Shown piece after piece: positions 1-9,200 of a stretch of 43,995 bases of DNA; position 1 is the first letter of the stretch, and each line of letters starts with the position of its first letter. The notes below the pieces were generated by a model, which did not search any database, was not told the origin of the DNA, and saw only the letters and a program-made list of their open reading frames with translations. Where the stretch lies: contig CALHQS010000055.1 of assembly GCA_938036655.1 (NCBI GenBank), positions 1 through 43,995 on the forward strand, in the 5' to 3' direction. A program made the position numbers and the translations under genes. This stretch comes from an uncultured Candidatus Altimarinota bacterium. Lineage in GTDB: Bacteria > Patescibacteriota > Gracilibacteria > BD1-5 > UBA2023.

Positions 1-1672
1 CAGGAATTCTCAAAAAACCAATAGCTTGTTCATAAGTTTTGGCTGTCATTTGTTTTTTCAAATCAATACGAGACTTGTAAGGACGATTATTAAAAATCTT
101 TTTGGCAAGTCTTTTATCAATTCCAGAAATATAATTCAAAACATAACTTGAAGCTGCATTTACATTTATTCAGATTTCATTTACCACATCTTCAACGACA
201 TTTTCAAGTTGTTCTTCCAGTTTTTTGGCTGGTACATCATGTTGATACAACCCAACTCCAATCGACCCAACTGGCACTTTTACAAGTTCAGAAAGTGGAT
301 CTATAAATCGTCTTCCCAGAGAAATAGTTCCCCTGTCCAAGCTATCCAAATCAGGAAATTCCTCTTGTGCGATTTTGCTGGCACTGTACACTGAGGCCCC
401 GCTTTCATTCACGATAAAAATATCTTTTGAAGTGATTTCTTGTAGTAATTCTACTGTTTCTTTGCTTCCAGTTCAGTTCCCCACAATTATCACATCAGGA
501 GAATATTTTTTTAAAAATTTTTGTAAAATATCTTTTGCCAAATCTTTTTTGTGTAAATAAATTTTTGTAAAATCCAAAGGATTTCATAAATTATCCAAAA
601 ATGCAATTTTGCATCATGCTGCATATCCTGGATCAATTGCCAAAATATTTTTCCCATATTCTGGTTTTGTCATCAAAAGTTTTTCCAAATTTGTTTGAAA
701 AGCCTTGATTGCATCATCTTCTCAAGTTTCTGATAAATTAGCCCTGATTTCATTTTCTACTGAAGCAAAAAGTGCTTCATATCATTTTTCAAATCATGCC
801 AAAAGTTGCTCTGCAAAAGGATATTTTGTTTTCAAAATTCTTGCATAATGAAATGCTATTCACTCAAAAGTTTTTTCTGTTTTTTCTATTTTAATATTCA
901 AAATTCCCAAGTTTTCCCCACGATTTAAAGCCAAAACTTGATATGGTTTCAGGTATGAAATTTTAGCTGTAAATTCATTATAAATTTCAAATTTTGGGAT
1001 TTGTTCACGATCTTTTTCATTTAATTTTTCCAAAGATTTTTCAGTTTTATATTTTGAAGAAATCTCTCAATATTTATTCAAAGTTTCAATTAAATCTGCT
1101 CTCAAATCAGCATTTGCTGAAATTTCTGCTCAAATAATTTCAATACTTCACTCAATTATTTCCGCAAAAGAAAAATCAGCAAGCAAAGTTTTCAAAACCT
1201 CATCATTTTCAGAAATATTTTTATTTTTCCTGATTTCATCAGCCACAATTTGAAACCCATTTTCAATTGCAATCATTGCTTTTGTTTTTTTCTTTGATTT
1301 GTATGGCTTGTAAATATCTTCTACTTCCTTCAAAGTTTTTGCTTTAAGAATATTTTCTTTCAGTTCATCAGTTAATTTTCCTTGCTCAAAAATACCATTT
1401 AATGCCGTTTTTTTAGCTTCATACAAATTTTCAATTCTTGTTTTTTCTTTCAAAATGTCTCTGATTTGATCTTCATCAAGATTTCCTGTTTTCTCTTTTC
1501 TATAACGAGCAATAAAAGGAACGGTCGCGCCCTCGGCCGTCAGTGCCAAAATAGTTTCCACTTGCGAATTTTGGAGCGTTAAAATTTCTGCGATTTCCAC
1601 CAAATAGTCAGGTTTCTGAATGAGAACAATTTCATTTTCTGTATCGAGATTTTGAGTTGTTTCTGTTGTCAT
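1..1672 (-). CDS. tex: Tex-family RNA-binding transcription accessory protein (5' part; gene continues off the left edge)
   Basis: The N-terminal 557 codons of a Tex/YhgF-type protein, starting MTTETTQN at 1672. The Tex N-domain is followed by a YqgF/RuvX-like RNase H fold (ILAIDPGYAAG near residue 345 and IIVGNGTGSKET near residue 398), then the helix-hairpin-helix region. The C-terminal S1 domain should lie beyond base 1. Eleven codons inside the open frame are UGA, and several fall on invariant family glycines (GNGTG, AAGCK), so this is the best evidence for UGA = Gly in the window. The start is an ATG after a U-rich, SD-less leader. Tex binds nucleic acid and affects transcription and RNA turnover. 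A terminator at 1769-1787 separates it from the upstream beta-helix gene. Identity is secure. Confidence 0.95.
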
Positions 1673-1764
1673 AAAAAATGTTAAGATGCGCTCATTATAG
1701 GGATTTTTGCATTTTTTCCAAAAATTTCTGACAGAAATATTACAAGAAAAATACACCAAAATAA

Positions 1765-1790
1765 AAAAAGGCTTTCGCCTTTTTTTATTA
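1765..1790 (-). terminator. intrinsic terminator of the beta-helix protein gene
   Basis: An AAGGC/GCCTT stem with a short loop, followed on the minus strand by a run of T. It overlaps the stop codon of the 1788-5672 gene and sits about 100 bases upstream of tex. Confidence 0.8.
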
Positions 1791-4700
1791 CTTGAAGTTT
1801 CTCCAAGTCTTGAGATTCCATCCGAGACCATTTTCTGCACGCTTCAAGAAGTATCGGATAATTCCGCGTCCTTCATCCGCATCCTTATGGCTGAAGAGCT
1901 CCATTCCGACTGAGATCCATCCGTCTTTGTAAAATGTCTCAAAGATTGGAGCATATTTTCCATCAATCAAGCTGTCCCAAACTGGACCACCAGGCCCACT
2001 TGACGAACGAGTCACAAGAGGAGGTTGTGGCTGTGGCTGTGGTTGTGGAGTTGGAGTTGTTCCATCATTCTTTGTGAGTTGGCCAATGAGTTGTGTGAGT
2101 TCATGTACGAGACCATCACGTTTTGTTACAGTGAGAGTTGCTGTGTCATCAAGAGCTGCTTTGGCTTCAGTAATCTTGTTCTGAAGAGCTGTTTTGTTGG
2201 CATCTGCTACTGTTTTTGGATCATTGAGAGCAGTTTCTGCTTCAGTGATTTTGTTCTGAAGATTAGTTGTGTCGATGGCTGTTGTATCTTCTTTTGTACC
2301 AACAAGCACCACCTGAGTCACTGGCTTCTTGATCACACGCTCTACGGCAGCAGTATGTTTAAGAACTACACCAGTTTTAGCATTTTTGAGATCGCGGTAT
2401 ACGATTTCTTTTTTACCTTTTTGACCTGGCGTTTTGATTTGTTTTTCACCTTTCTTGAGAGTATCAGTCTTTTCTTCAGTGATTTCAAAATTAATTTCTT
2501 CTTCTGTCTTGACAGCATCATACACAGTACGAAGCGTACCAACACGAACGGTTCGTTCTACTGGACGAACATCTGGATTAGCGATTTCGTATTCGATTTC
2601 AAATGCATCTTTGAGTGCTACTGGCATTTTTTCGTAACGAGTCAGATCGTTGATAGTTACCCCTTTCATCGCAATTTCTTTCTTTGATTCGAGTACTTTA
2701 CCCGCAGATGTACCAGTGGACACGATATAATCACCGAGCAAAAGTCCGTCCTTATCGTCTGTAAGATTTCCGAGCTTATAGTAATGAGTTTTGAGATCAG
2801 GATATGGATCAAGTACATTACGACCTCCTTTGTTAGCTGCAGCTATAATGGCATTATTTACTGCGGCCTTACCGACTTTGCGAGCTACTGAGACATTGAC
2901 AAGAGGCTTATCTTCAACTGTCTGTCCGAGTGGAAGATTCTCATCAATGATTGCTGTCATACGAATAGGAAGTTCTTTTGAAGAATCTTCTGTCGTTTCT
3001 TCGGCCATACGGGTTAGAGCAAAGTTTGTACGAGCATCATCCTTAAGAGTGCCCGCTGTAGCCGTTACATCAGCACTGTATTCTGCATCTTCATATGCAT
3101 CCATTCCATCTGTTGAAGTTGCGAGGTTAAGTGGATTTTTGGCAATAAATTCATTGTCACGAGCATAGCGAAGCGTGAACTGACTCGACAATACCCGAAG
3201 TGGCTTCGCTGCCGCAGCTGACGTAAGATCTACGCTATCTACCGTGATTTTGTTTCCCGCAAATACAAACGGCTGAGTGAATTGAAGCATTGATGGGAGA
3301 TTCGATGGCTTTGCACCTGTGTTCATCGTATAACCATTTACTTGCGGTTGCACGGTATGTCCCGTCAAACCAGTTACATTGATAAGAGGTTTAAGCGTGG
3401 CGTATGCTGATACGATTTTCCCCATATCAATCGCGTTACCAGTCATTTCGATTTTTTTGGCATTTGTATTGATCGAAATCACTGATTCTTGATTTGATGA
3501 CTTACCAATTACTGATTCTTTGAATTTGATGTTGTTGTTATTGAATTTGAGAGAACCATGGAATTTGTTCTGTCCCATTTCGGTTGTTTTTCCATCAGTA
3601 GTCGTGAGACCAACATTTCGTGTTGTTTCAGAAATATTGATTGGAGCATATTTTCCTACTTCCGCAACAATGCGATCAACATTTACTATGTTGTTAGTAA
3701 TGCGGATATCACCAGAACCGTATCCAATACCATTAGAGAATTTGCTAAAATCTTTTTGGAATTCTCGCCCAAGTTGCTGCCCATCAAGAGCGCTATTGAT
3801 GATTTTAAAAATATTGTTTGCAGAAACTCCTGAGATATCATTGTTATCGATGATGAGCTCATAATCAAGGTATGGTTCCTGCATACGAACCAACATCGCA
3901 TTGGCAATGTATGATTTTCCGTCGTGCGTGTTTCCTGATTCATCAAGTCCGCGAATCGTGTTGCCACTGATTTCAAAGTGACCTCGTGAACCATCTGTGC
4001 TAAGACGACGAGCCTTTTCGTTTGTCTGCAAATGAATCGCTTCAAACTGAAGATAGTCTCCATGAGGGTCAAATGCCCCATTGAGATGCAAATCATCGCG
4101 TTCCAGACGATTGTGTGTATCCTGGAAAACAGTGTTATTTCGAATCGTTACATTTTCCATTTTGAAAGTACGATTGTACACAGAAATACCAAGCAAACGG
4201 TCACCGTGCGAAATATTGTTTTCAATGAGAATATTGTCACCATCGTGGATATCAAGACCCTTACGGTAGTTGTGGCTTGTGAAGTTGTTGCGGAAAGTAA
4301 TATTGTTGTTCATAGAACCCGCTTCCGAAGCAAAACCATAACCAGTTCCACCAGATCGTGTATGCCCGTTTTCGTATGACACAGAATTACTGATTTCAAA
4401 TCCGTTCTGATATGAAAACTGAACACCCGCTACACGGTTTTGATACAAAATACTGTTTGTAACCTTGTTTCCTTCCATCATGCGAAGCACGCTAGCATCA
4501 GTATAATCACCACATCCTTTGTCATTAAGGCGCGTTATACCTGCAAGATTTGCAGCCACACAATAAGAAATAGAACGAAGTGTTCCACCAATATTAAGTT
4601 TTTTCACACCATTGTATGCTGATGTGAATCGCACACCAGCCTTATTGGCACCAGTCACTTCAACATTATCCACTGTTACATGCTGAGAATCACTCACATG

Positions 4701-5672
4701 GATACCGTCTACTTTTCCATGATATGGGAACCCTTTCACATAAAAGGCTGGATCAAGGTCGCCATTGCGCTTGATGCGAAGTGAAAAATCTTTCACAAAG
4801 AAATTGTCATGATCTTCCACGAGAAGCACCGCATGGTCACGATTATCAGTATCGTTTTCATTTGGATTCCATGGTTCACCAAACTGTACAAGGCTTGTTG
4901 TAATAGTTGTTGTTGCAAGACCATCACCGAAGAATCCTTTTACATGAGGCAATTCTTTGTCGATTTTAATCTGCTGGAAAAGCCCATCCTTTCGATAAAT
5001 TGGGAAGATAATTCCGTGATGTTTTTTCTTATCAGAATCAGTATATTCTACTACGCCTTCTTCTACATAACTAATTTTTTTAAATTCTTCAGGAGTAATA
5101 TTTGCTGGATTAGCAACACCAGCGAGTGTCGCTCCACTAACTTTCTGACCAAGTCCACTATCGTATGTACGAAGTTCGTAGTGGTCAAGCACTGCACCAT
5201 CACGGGCAATATTTACCACACCAGAAACTTGCACCGCTACACCTCGAGTTTCCTGACCATTCTGAACAATGATCGTATTATTCGCGGCCTGAAGCGTTGC
5301 TACTACTGCTGGAGTATCATCCTGATTATCTTCTGTATTAAGTCCAAAATCACGAGCGTCAAGATAGAAAACATTATTTTCTTTATCAAAATATACTGGA
5401 TAATTCACTTCTGAACCATCAGCTGTTTTTACAGTCACACCAGAAGTGGTATCAATTGGTGTTGCCTGAGGTTTTGCTGTTGTAGTAGCTGCTGGTGCTG
5501 CTGGAGTTAGTGTCGCAGGAACAGCTACTACTGGGTCACTTTCTGCGGCCAATACTGAATAGGTTACATGGTTAGAAAGAATTGGCGATGCCATAACTGC
5601 GGCGATCATTGCCATACTTCCAAGACGGGCGTTCATTCTAGTAGAACGAGGCTCTGCTGTCTGTTTTTTCAT
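1788..5672 (-). CDS. large secreted right-handed parallel beta-helix protein with C-terminal coiled coil, Pro-Gln linker and unknown end domain
   Basis: A 1294-residue protein. Residues 1-43 form a signal peptide (basic MKKQTAEPRSTR, hydrophobic core, cleavage region near VLAAES). About residues 230-900 are Asn/Ile-rich repeats (NNIT, RNN, ENNIS, NNDISG) typical of right-handed parallel beta-helix/pectate-lyase-fold surface proteins. Near 1142-1207 are two LQNKITEA-type heptad blocks (coiled coil), then a PTPQPQPQ linker. The last 70 residues are an aromatic-rich domain (PVWDSLIDG, YKDGW) I do not recognise. There is no in-frame UGA in 1294 codons, although tex next door has 11. No catalytic residues could be assigned, so the role may be adhesion or polysaccharide binding/cleavage at the cell surface. 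It has its own promoter at 5709-5737. Confidence 0.85.
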   Translation of the reverse strand: MKKQTAEPRSTRMNARLGSMAMIAAVMASPILSNHVTYSVLAAESDPVVAVPATLTPAAPAATTTAKPQATPIDTTSGVTVKTADGSEVNYPVYFDKENNVFYLDARDFGLNTEDNQDDTPAVVATLQAANNTIIVQNGQETRGVAVQVSGVVNIARDGAVLDHYELRTYDSGLGQKVSGATLAGVANPANITPEEFKKISYVEEGVVEYTDSDKKKHHGIIFPIYRKDGLFQQIKIDKELPHVKGFFGDGLATTTITTSLVQFGEPWNPNENDTDNRDHAVLLVEDHDNFFVKDFSLRIKRNGDLDPAFYVKGFPYHGKVDGIHVSDSQHVTVDNVEVTGANKAGVRFTSAYNGVKKLNIGGTLRSISYCVAANLAGITRLNDKGCGDYTDASVLRMMEGNKVTNSILYQNRVAGVQFSYQNGFEISNSVSYENGHTRSGGTGYGFASEAGSMNNNITFRNNFTSHNYRKGLDIHDGDNILIENNISHGDRLLGISVYNRTFKMENVTIRNNTVFQDTHNRLERDDLHLNGAFDPHGDYLQFEAIHLQTNEKARRLSTDGSRGHFEISGNTIRGLDESGNTHDGKSYIANAMLVRMQEPYLDYELIIDNNDISGVSANNIFKIINSALDGQQLGREFQKDFSKFSNGIGYGSGDIRITNNIVNVDRIVAEVGKYAPINISETTRNVGLTTTDGKTTEMGQNKFHGSLKFNNNNIKFKESVIGKSSNQESVISINTNAKKIEMTGNAIDMGKIVSAYATLKPLINVTGLTGHTVQPQVNGYTMNTGAKPSNLPSMLQFTQPFVFAGNKITVDSVDLTSAAAAKPLRVLSSQFTLRYARDNEFIAKNPLNLATSTDGMDAYEDAEYSADVTATAGTLKDDARTNFALTRMAEETTEDSSKELPIRMTAIIDENLPLGQTVEDKPLVNVSVARKVGKAAVNNAIIAAANKGGRNVLDPYPDLKTHYYKLGNLTDDKDGLLLGDYIVSTGTSAGKVLESKKEIAMKGVTINDLTRYEKMPVALKDAFEIEYEIANPDVRPVERTVRVGTLRTVYDAVKTEEEINFEITEEKTDTLKKGEKQIKTPGQKGKKEIVYRDLKNAKTGVVLKHTAAVERVIKKPVTQVVLVGTKEDTTAIDTTNLQNKITEAETALNDPKTVADANKTALQNKITEAKAALDDTATLTVTKRDGLVHELTQLIGQLTKNDGTTPTPQPQPQPQPPLVTRSSSGPGGPVWDSLIDGKYAPIFETFYKDGWISVGMELFSHKDADEGRGIIRYFLKRAENGLGWNLKTWRNFK

Positions 5673-5708
5673 ACTTTTTCATAAGGGGTAAGAGATAAAA
5701 GCAAAAAA

Positions 5709-5737
5709 AGTATAGCATATAAAAAAATAATTTGCAA
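5709..5737 (-). promoter_or_regulatory. sigma70-type promoter of the beta-helix protein gene
   Basis: Read on the minus strand: TTGCAA (5732-5737), 17-bp spacer, TATACT (5709-5714). The start codon follows about 37 bases downstream. No SD site is visible before the ATG. Confidence 0.75.
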
Positions 5738-5940
5738 AAATACAGCATTTTTTATGAGAAAAAGTCTCAAATCCCTTACAACTGACAAAATAAAAACTAT
5801 CGATTTTTTGATAGTTTGAATAATGTTAGTTCAATATAAGATAATTCTGATAAAATAGCGCTTAAAAACTCTTTTTTAAAATTATTTTGAGAAAAATATG
5901 AGCAATTTTTGTAAATTTTTACAACTTTGCAAAATAAAAA
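5738..5940. other. intergenic stretch with one hairpin, no gene seen
   Basis: About 200 bases between the beta-helix promoter and the CRISPR terminator. It holds an AACTATC/GATAGTT inverted repeat at about 5786-5816. No open frame with coding character and no tRNA were found. Confidence 0.5.
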
Positions 5941-6104
5941 AATCCCCTATTTTTGTGGGGGTTTATAATATTTTGAAATAAGATAAAACAACATCACACA
6001 AGAATTGGTGTTACGATAAAAAGCCAAAGTGCTACAGGTGCACTACGAAAATCAGAAAATGGTCGTGGGAGTAATCACAAAAAATCAGGGAAAAAATTTG
6101 TCAT
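5911..6104 (-). CDS. possible small membrane protein just after the CRISPR array
   Basis: With UGA as Gly an open frame begins MTNFFPDFLGLLPRPFSD at 6104, 14 bases beyond the distal degenerate repeat, and contains a hydrophobic stretch (ALWLFIVTPILVGCCFILF). Two of its glycines are UGA. It has no SD and its formal stop lies beyond the terminator at 5938-5966, so either the 3' end is damaged or the frame is accidental. Composition looks coding over the first 50 codons. I do not recognise a family. Confidence 0.35.
5938..5966 (-). terminator. intrinsic terminator downstream of the CRISPR array
   Basis: CCCC/GGGG stem (TCCCC...GGGGG on the plus strand). The minus-strand transcript ends in seven T, much better than the plus-strand tail, so it terminates transcription coming through the array from the right. 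Confidence 0.75.
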
Positions 6105-6117
6105 ACAATAAAATATG

Positions 6118-6715
6118 ATTGGAAACAGTAGAAATTTACTAATGAAATTTGAGGAAAAAAAGATGATTAACAAGCGGATATCTACAACAGTAGAAATTTA
6201 CTAATGAAATTTGAGCACTTGGATGCAAGAAAAATAGAATAATCTACAACAGTAGAAATTTACTAATGAAATTTGAGTTATTAGTTCGAAGCGAGAAGAG
6301 TTTTTATCTACAACAGTAGAAATTTACTAATGAAATTTGAGATGAGAACAATGATACGGAATCGATCATCTACAACAGTAGAAATTTACTAATGAAATTT
6401 GAGTGCTCAAGATACTATAGGAAGTCTTGCATCTACAACAGTAGAAATTTACTAATGAAATTTGAGCTTCCCTGCTTGGCTGGTTTTCGCGCATCTACAA
6501 CAGTAGAAATTTACTAATGAAATTTGAGTTCTTTTGTGTAGTAAAGGCCACCGAATCTACAACAGTAGAAATTTACTAATGAAATTTGAGTAAGCCCGAT
6601 AAATATATGCTTGACATATCTACAACAGTAGAAATTTACTAATGAAATTTGAGTATTCCTTCTGCGGTAGGGTACCAGCATCTACAAAAGTAGAAATTTA
6701 CTAATGAAATTTGAG
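6118..6715 (-). CRISPR. type V-A (Cas12a-type) CRISPR array, 10 repeats, 9 spacers, transcribed on the minus strand
   Basis: Ten 36-bp repeats start at 6118, 6180, 6242, 6306, 6368, 6431, 6493, 6555, 6618 and 6680. Spacers are 26-28 bp. On the minus strand each repeat ends in AATTTCTACTGTTGTAGAT, the crRNA handle of Cas12a, with the UCUAC/GUAGA pseudoknot stem. The first repeat on the left (6118) has four mismatches in that handle, as expected for the leader-distal end. The repeat at 6680 differs by one base in the handle loop. A promoter at 6896-6923 and a terminator at 5938-5966 agree with right-to-left transcription. No cas1, cas2, cas4 or cas12a gene lies anywhere in the window, so the array acts in trans or is orphaned. 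Confidence 0.97.
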
Positions 6716-6895
6716 AGCGAAAAAGTGATATTTAAGCCAAAAAGATGCAATATGCCCCCAATTGAACATAGACTTCTTGGCTTAAAATCGTTTCATAAAA
6801 AAATTAAGACTGAGGTTTGCATTCCTCCAAATGTCATTACCAAAATTTCCACCGAAGGTGTTTGTTGAATTTGGGAATGTTAAAGAACTATTGTT
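6716..6895 (-). promoter_or_regulatory. CRISPR leader with long inverted repeat
   Basis: About 175 bases between the leader promoter and the first repeat. It contains a 14-bp inverted repeat with one mismatch (6731-6744 against 6773-6786, TTTAAGCCAAAAAG / CTTCTTGGCTTAAA) around a 28-base loop, only 16 bases from the first repeat. A small CACC/GGTG hairpin lies near 6850. No convincing gene. Confidence 0.6.
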
Positions 6896-6923
6896 AGTAT
6901 ACAGAAAAATAATTTTTTGCAAA
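6896..6923 (-). promoter_or_regulatory. promoter of the CRISPR leader
   Basis: Minus strand: TTTGCA (6918-6923), 16-bp spacer, TATACT (6896-6901). It sits directly after the rsmA stop codon, so the array can be transcribed from here as well as by read-through from rsmA. Confidence 0.65.
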
Positions 6924-6928
6924 TTTTT

Positions 6929-7738
6929 CTAATTTTTCAGATTTTTCAAACAATCCAAAATCTTTTCCCAATCCTCCAAACGAATCGCTTCAGCACGAAC
7001 CTGTTCAGAATATCACAAATTTTTTAAATTCTCCAAAATTTTTTCATCAAAAATCCCAGCAGACTTGAGATTGAAGGCCAAAGTTTTTCGCGGATGTTTG
7101 AAAATCTTGTCCCAAAATTCAAGTTTTTGCAAATCAGTATCAATATCACGATTTTTTTTCGGGAAAAATTTGAGCACAATAGAATCCACTTTTGGCGCTG
7201 GATCAAAACTTTCACTCGGAACCAAGCAAATTTTTTCAATATTTTCGCATGCAAGCCACATCGCAAGCGAAAAATACGAATGTTGCGTTTTTTTACCTTT
7301 GGTGGCAAGAATTTTTTCGCCCACTTCTTTTTGCATCAGAATCACCATTTCTTCGGGTACAGCAAAATTTTGCGGATACAAAAAATGAAACAAAATCGGG
7401 CTCGTGATATAATACGGAATATTGGCAATGAGCGAATATTTTTCAAAATTTGGAGAAAATTTCAGAACATCAGCATGATGCAAAGTGATGCGATCTGAAA
7501 AATCTGCCCAATCCGTAATCATTTTTCCGCGAAGAATCGCAATCATATCAGAATCAAGTTCGACCAAATCAATTTTTTTGGGATTTTCTTGCAACAAAAA
7601 ATCCGTCAAAGCTCCGTATCACGGCCCCACTTCGACGATATTTTTTTCAGTGATTTCCGTTGCAGAACTGATAGCTATGAGCGCATCAATATCCACGAGA
7701 AAATTTTGCCCGAGTGATTTTTTGGCACGAATTTTCAT
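6929..7738 (-). CDS. rsmA: 16S rRNA (adenine1518/1519-N6,N6)-dimethyltransferase RsmA/KsgA
   Basis: 269 residues, the normal size. N-terminal KKSLGQNFL, SAM-binding motif I VEVGPGYGALT, acidic LVELDSDM, and the catalytic NIPYYITSPILF motif near residue 110 identify it as KsgA/RsmA, which dimethylates two adjacent adenines in helix 45 of 16S rRNA. Two glycines are UGA: GP-G-YG in motif I and KNL-G-YSEQVRAE near the C-terminus, followed by a TAG stop at 6929. Standard-code reading would cut it at both ends. It begins 1 base past the stop of the upstream secreted-protein gene and is the last gene of the run from 10265. Confidence 0.95.
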
Positions 7739-7739
7739 A

Positions 7740-8477
7740 TTATTTTACGGCTTGACGAATATAATGAGTAATTTTGGAAGCGGAACGGAAAACAATTTTT
7801 TGATAATTGTGAAATTTTTCCAAAATCGCACGATAATTGCCCTGAATACCCTCCATATAATAACTTCGGTCATTTTCAAAACTTTTATAAATTCCCTGCT
7901 GCATCAAACTATTGCCCAGATTCATCCACGCGTTTTTCTTTTTCTGCGCCACAAGCATACAAATTTTCTGCGGATACGCGTCTGATGAAATTCCAAATTT
8001 CCGATTTTGTGAATTGGAATCCAAAAAATTGGAAATCCTAGAAAATTGACAAATCGTATCATAAAAATACGCGAGCGATTTTTGTGTCTCGTCGCCCTTC
8101 CCGAGGATGCACGAACCATACGCCTGCGTCCATGCAACCGGATCTTTATCACGATAACGCTGCAATTGCTGCATATATTGCTTTACCTTGGTATCAGCCT
8201 CATTCATGAAAAAATTGGTCGCAATATAATATGCGAGGCGTTCGTTCGTGAGCTCAACACGATCTTCAAGCGCAAATTCACCCGCTGGACACTGAAAATC
8301 TTCAATTGTATTGGAAGTGCGATTGGCACGAGCTTCCAGACACTGATCGATTTTAGAAACCACTTCATCGGCTGTTGGCTTAATTTCAGAAAAATTTGGG
8401 CATTGCGGTGCGGCTGCAAAAATATTTTGCACACCAAAAAATGAGAAAAAAATCGCGATAAAAAAAATTTTTTTCAT
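7740..8477 (-). CDS. secreted six-cysteine protein of unknown function
   Basis: 245 residues starting MKKIFFIAIFFSFFG, a clear signal peptide cleaved near FAAAP. The mature part has six cysteines (PQC, DQC, FQC, GSC, TIC, KIC) spread over 200 residues and is otherwise helical and charged, which suggests an exported, disulfide-bonded protein. I do not recognise the family. It is translationally close to its neighbours (2 bases from the upstream small gene, 1 base before rsmA). Confidence 0.75.
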   Translation of the reverse strand: MKKIFFIAIFFSFFGVQNIFAAAPQCPNFSEIKPTADEVVSKIDQCLEARANRTSNTIEDFQCPAGEFALEDRVELTNERLAYYIATNFFMNEADTKVKQYMQQLQRYRDKDPVAWTQAYGSCILGKGDETQKSLAYFYDTICQFSRISNFLDSNSQNRKFGISSDAYPQKICMLVAQKKKNAWMNLGNSLMQQGIYKSFENDRSYYMEGIQGNYRAILEKFHNYQKIVFRSASKITHYIRQAVK

Positions 8478-8478
8478 A

Positions 8479-8724
8479 TTATTTTTTTCGGTTAAAAAGG
8501 CGCGCGAAAAATCCTTTCTTGGCTGATTTTTCAGCCGTTTTTTCTGGATTTCGATTTTTTTCGTTGGCTTCATTTTTTTCGTTCGCATCGCGAAGTTTTT
8601 TCACGCCATAGAGCGACGCGACCACGCCACCCAAAACCGCACCCGTAATGACCGCGTCCATTTTTTTGATGCCGCGTTTTACCACTGCATCATCTTCCGT
8701 TTTTTTAGATTTTTTGAAAAACAT
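8479..8724 (-). CDS. small membrane-anchored basic protein
   Basis: 81 residues: cytoplasmic MFFKKSKKTEDDAVVKRG, one glycine-rich membrane segment (AVITGAVLGGVVASLYGV), then a very charged Lys/Glu/Asn tail ending FARLFNRKK. The layout resembles YtxH-type small proteins but similarity is not strong enough for a name. Two bases separate it from hsp20 upstream. Confidence 0.65.
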   Translation of the reverse strand: MFFKKSKKTEDDAVVKRGIKKMDAVITGAVLGGVVASLYGVKKLRDANEKNEANEKNRNPEKTAEKSAKKGFFARLFNRKK

Positions 8725-8726
8725 AA

Positions 8727-9191
8727 CTAATTTTTAGTTGCATCTATTTTAATAGATTTTGAGATCAATGTCAATTTTGGAATCAAAATTGTAATCACAT
8801 TGTGTTCCACAGATGCGGAAATTTTGTCAAAAGCAAGATTTTCCGGCAAAATAATTGACCGAGAAAACGCTCCGTAAAAACATTCTTCCACAAGCATTCG
8901 GCGCGCCTCCATATAAATCGGATTTTCACGACGATTGCCAGAAATCGTCAAAATATTTCGCGAAAGGCCAATATCCACTTCCGAAGGATCAACACCCGCA
9001 ACCGGCGCTACAATGACGATAGCATCAGATAAATCAAGAATATCAACCGCGATTTGTCCAATATCCGTCTCATGATCGCGTTCCGCGTCCATTTCTACTT
9101 CGATGGCTTCGGCTTGGGAAGTCTCGATAGTACGAACTTCCATTCGTTCGCCCGATTCATTTTCATTAGAAACTCAGAAAACTTTAAACAT
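8727..9191 (-). CDS. Hsp20/alpha-crystallin family small heat shock protein
   Basis: 154 residues beginning MFKVF-G-VSNENESGER, where the sixth codon is UGA. The alpha-crystallin domain covers about residues 50-150: IVIVAPVAGVDPSEVDIGL, FSRSIILPENL, and the final strand VEHNVITILIPK matching the family A-x-x-x-GVLTI-x-(I/V)PK signature. It acts as an ATP-independent holdase for unfolding proteins. It starts 9 bases after the glycosyltransferase stop codon and shares its transcript. Confidence 0.9.
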
Positions 9192-9200
9192 AATTTTTTG

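Noticed and set aside
2025..2687. 220-codon plus-strand open frame opposite the beta-helix gene
   Set aside because: Mirror of a well-supported gene; low-complexity Cys/Phe/Trp-rich translation.
6682..6822. 46-codon minus-strand frame running from the CRISPR leader into the first repeat
   Set aside because: GGAGG lies only one base from the ATG, the frame ends inside a repeat, and the inverted repeat explains the sequence better.
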